Below are positions 62,905-64,000 of a stretch of 64,000 bases of DNA, piece after piece. The notes beneath the pieces were generated by a model. That model had not been told where the DNA came from and made no database searches. It saw nothing but the letters and a program-made list of their open reading frames with translations. A program made the position numbers and the translations under genes. Source of the DNA: Ulvibacter litoralis (lineage in GTDB: Bacteria; Bacteroidota; Bacteroidia; Flavobacteriales; Flavobacteriaceae); NCBI RefSeq assembly GCF_900102055.1, contig NZ_FNBA01000002.1:682001-746000 (forward strand), read 5' to 3'. Every line of letters begins with the position of its first letter. Position 1 is the first letter of the stretch.

Positions 62905-63615
62905 TTATTTTTCTGAAAAAGTTCCAGACGCTGTTAAATTAAATGTTTTTGAAAAATTTGTAACGTTAGGCTGTGCGAATTCACCAGTGATGTTTCCATG
63001 CTCGTCAAAAGACAACCACTCCTCTTCTACTGAAGTTACTTTCACTTCTGAAAAGTCAGCAGTTGCTTCAAATTCAGATTTAAAAACCATTTGATCATTA
63101 AATCTATTAAACACAATTAGATAGTCTTTTTGCGTTCCGTTTGTGCTGAAGGTATTTAATTGAAAGAAGATACCAGGCGTGTTGTTTTCGCCAGAATACT
63201 CTACAAAGCTACCTATAAGGATTGTATTTCCTTTAGTTAGTTTGTAAGCTGGAAAATACTCTTTATTCGACATTTTGTACATCCAATTGTCGGCATTGTG
63301 TCCTGTTTTGGTATCATTAAAAACTGAAACCGCATGTGGATTTGTTTCAATAAGGTTTTTATTAAGATAGGTTCCTTCGTCATCACTAACTACAAACCCT
63401 TCTATTTTTCCTTCCGAAAAAGCTTCAGAATACTCCGGAAGACTTTTTAATAACGCCTTAAAATTAGTGGTTGTTTCGTTTGTGGCAACAGCTTGTTCTT
63501 CCGCTAAATCATTAGTGTTGTTATTTTTACAACTAGTAGTTAAAAGAGCTAGTACCGCTATAAATGGCACGAATTTTTGGAATGTAGAAAGCATTTTATT
63601 TTTATTTAAAACCAT
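62905..63615 (-). CDS. Lipoprotein of unknown function
   Basis: Up to 236 residues. A lipoprotein signal with lipobox LLTTSC is clear; measured from the second ATG at 63594 (MLSTFQKFVPFIAVLALLTTSC) the signal has normal length. The first ATG at 63615 adds seven residues. The body after Cys has an Asn/Glu-rich linker and two segments, FVVSDDEGTYLNKNLIETN and ILIGSFVEYSGENNTPG, that I do not recognise as a named family. A consensus promoter (63635-63664) lies upstream; its predicted start is compatible with either ATG. The 3' end converges on the M19-like gene. Confidence 0.72.
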   Translation of the reverse strand: MVLNKNKMLSTFQKFVPFIAVLALLTTSCKNNNTNDLAEEQAVATNETTTNFKALLKSLPEYSEAFSEGKIEGFVVSDDEGTYLNKNLIETNPHAVSVFNDTKTGHNADNWMYKMSNKEYFPAYKLTKGNTILIGSFVEYSGENNTPGIFFQLNTFSTNGTQKDYLIVFNRFNDQMVFKSEFEATADFSEVKVTSVEEEWLSFDEHGNITGEFAQPNVTNFSKTFNLTASGTFSEK

Positions 63616-63634
63616 TGTTAAAATTACTAATTTT

Positions 63635-63664
63635 CAAATATAATACTATAAATGATGATTCAAA
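63635..63664 (-). promoter_or_regulatory. Bacteroidota-type promoter for the lipoprotein gene
   Basis: Minus strand: TTTG (63661-63664), 18 bases, TATATTTG (63635-63642), exact matches to both consensus elements. It is 19 bases from the first possible ATG. Confidence 0.75.
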
Positions 63665-63698
63665 TAAGAACTTTCAGAAATACAACTGCTCGTTGAAG

Positions 63699-63983
63699 TT
63701 AGGGCGTTTCTTTCTTTGCCATTTCGTAGAGTTCAAGGCACATTTTTTCGTATTCAAAATAAATCATATCGCTAAAGGACTCAAGGTACGTTGTGGGAAA
63801 AACCAATTCTGAATAAATGGTTGGAAGTTTTTTAAGTTTCTCATCACGTACAACATAAAAGTCGCCCACGTATTTGTTGGTCACCAAATTGATACTTGTT
63901 TTGCCGCTACCATACCTTACTTCTGGACCGTATTTATTGCGGTCGATGTCGTAATCGGTACGTTTTATTTTAACAAGCTGCAT
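63699..63983 (-). CDS. Small hypothetical protein, possibly 5'-truncated at window edge
   Basis: 94 residues from the ATG at 63983 (MQLVKIKRTDYDIDRNKYG). The frame stays open for the remaining five codons up to the window end, so the true start may lie outside. Sequence features are GSGKTSINLVTNKYVGDFYV and a C-terminal Tyr/Glu-rich helix SFSDMIYFEYEKMCLELYEM. I do not recognise the family, and GSGKTS here is not in a P-loop context. It is likely a small soluble protein; function unknown. Confidence 0.55.
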   Translation of the reverse strand: MQLVKIKRTDYDIDRNKYGPEVRYGSGKTSINLVTNKYVGDFYVVRDEKLKKLPTIYSELVFPTTYLESFSDMIYFEYEKMCLELYEMAKKETP

Positions 63984-64000
63984 TTTTCTGGTTTTACTGT

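Overview
The window reads as chromosomal DNA of a marine-type member of the Flavobacteriaceae (Bacteroidota). The base composition is AT-rich. Two large secreted proteins end in type IX secretion (T9SS) sorting domains, one type B and one type A, and a PorP/SprF protein and an OmpA-family protein follow the type B one. Several promoters fit the Bacteroidota pattern TTG, about 16-20 bases, then TAnnTTTG. There are no rRNA, tRNA, CRISPR or complete insertion sequences. A porin-like gene runs off the left edge. A small gene at the right edge may also be cut.

Layout. (1) 1-9043 looks accessory: a truncated outer-membrane porin, an Lrp/AsnC regulator, a Crp/Fnr regulator, and six genes whose two promoters carry near-identical inverted-repeat operators. 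The six are a secreted cupin, a secreted yellow/royal-jelly-type propeller, a secreted cyclase, an MFS exporter, an aldo/keto reductase and a luciferase-like flavin oxidoreductase. (2) 9430-15921: a LytS/LytTR two-component pair facing an ABC ATPase and a 1185-residue ABC-2 permease fused to an M1-type peptidase. (3) 15922-16967: a 1-kb non-coding spacer packed with perfect palindromes; it holds a second copy of a repeat also found at 2158-2260. (4) 16968-25067: a gliding/T9SS cluster made of a repeat-built 1737-residue surface protein, PorP/SprF and OmpA. (5) 25236-28822: MFS transporter, hibernation factor, rRNA methyltransferase, TerC. (6) 28836-33768: a type III polyketide cluster with its own ACP, ketosynthase, dehydratase, methyltransferase and flavoprotein. 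(7) 33857-43915: envelope lipoproteins, a fused 2-oxoacid dehydrogenase E1, an operon of 2OG oxygenase, SUI1 factor, nucleoside phosphorylase and a solute-binding-like protein, a 35-residue membrane microprotein, ung and mutS2. (8) 44017-48994: histidine kinase, response regulator and a T9SS-secreted propeller protein, joined by 4-base overlaps. (9) 49064-52100: an ATP-grasp ligase, an N-formylglutamate amidohydrolase-like protein and a DUF1704 metallopeptidase. (10) 52281-63983: MscS channel, secreted lamin-tail-like protein, dicarboxylate symporter, aroC, LpxH-like phosphatase, FAD/Fe-S dehydrogenase, a small barrel protein, an M19-like dipeptidase, a lipoprotein and an edge gene.

Two window-scale signals stand out. 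The octamer CTTCGGAA (either strand) occurs about 44 times by hand count, where roughly one is expected from base composition. It appears in several reading frames and on both strands. Only one copy lies in the first 18.5 kb, which matches the accessory character of regions 1-3 and the palindrome-rich spacer at their end. The other strong candidates for undescribed biology are the ligase/amidohydrolase/DUF1704 operon, which resembles a reversible C-terminal peptide-tagging system, and the two-component operon that encodes its own secreted beta-propeller protein.
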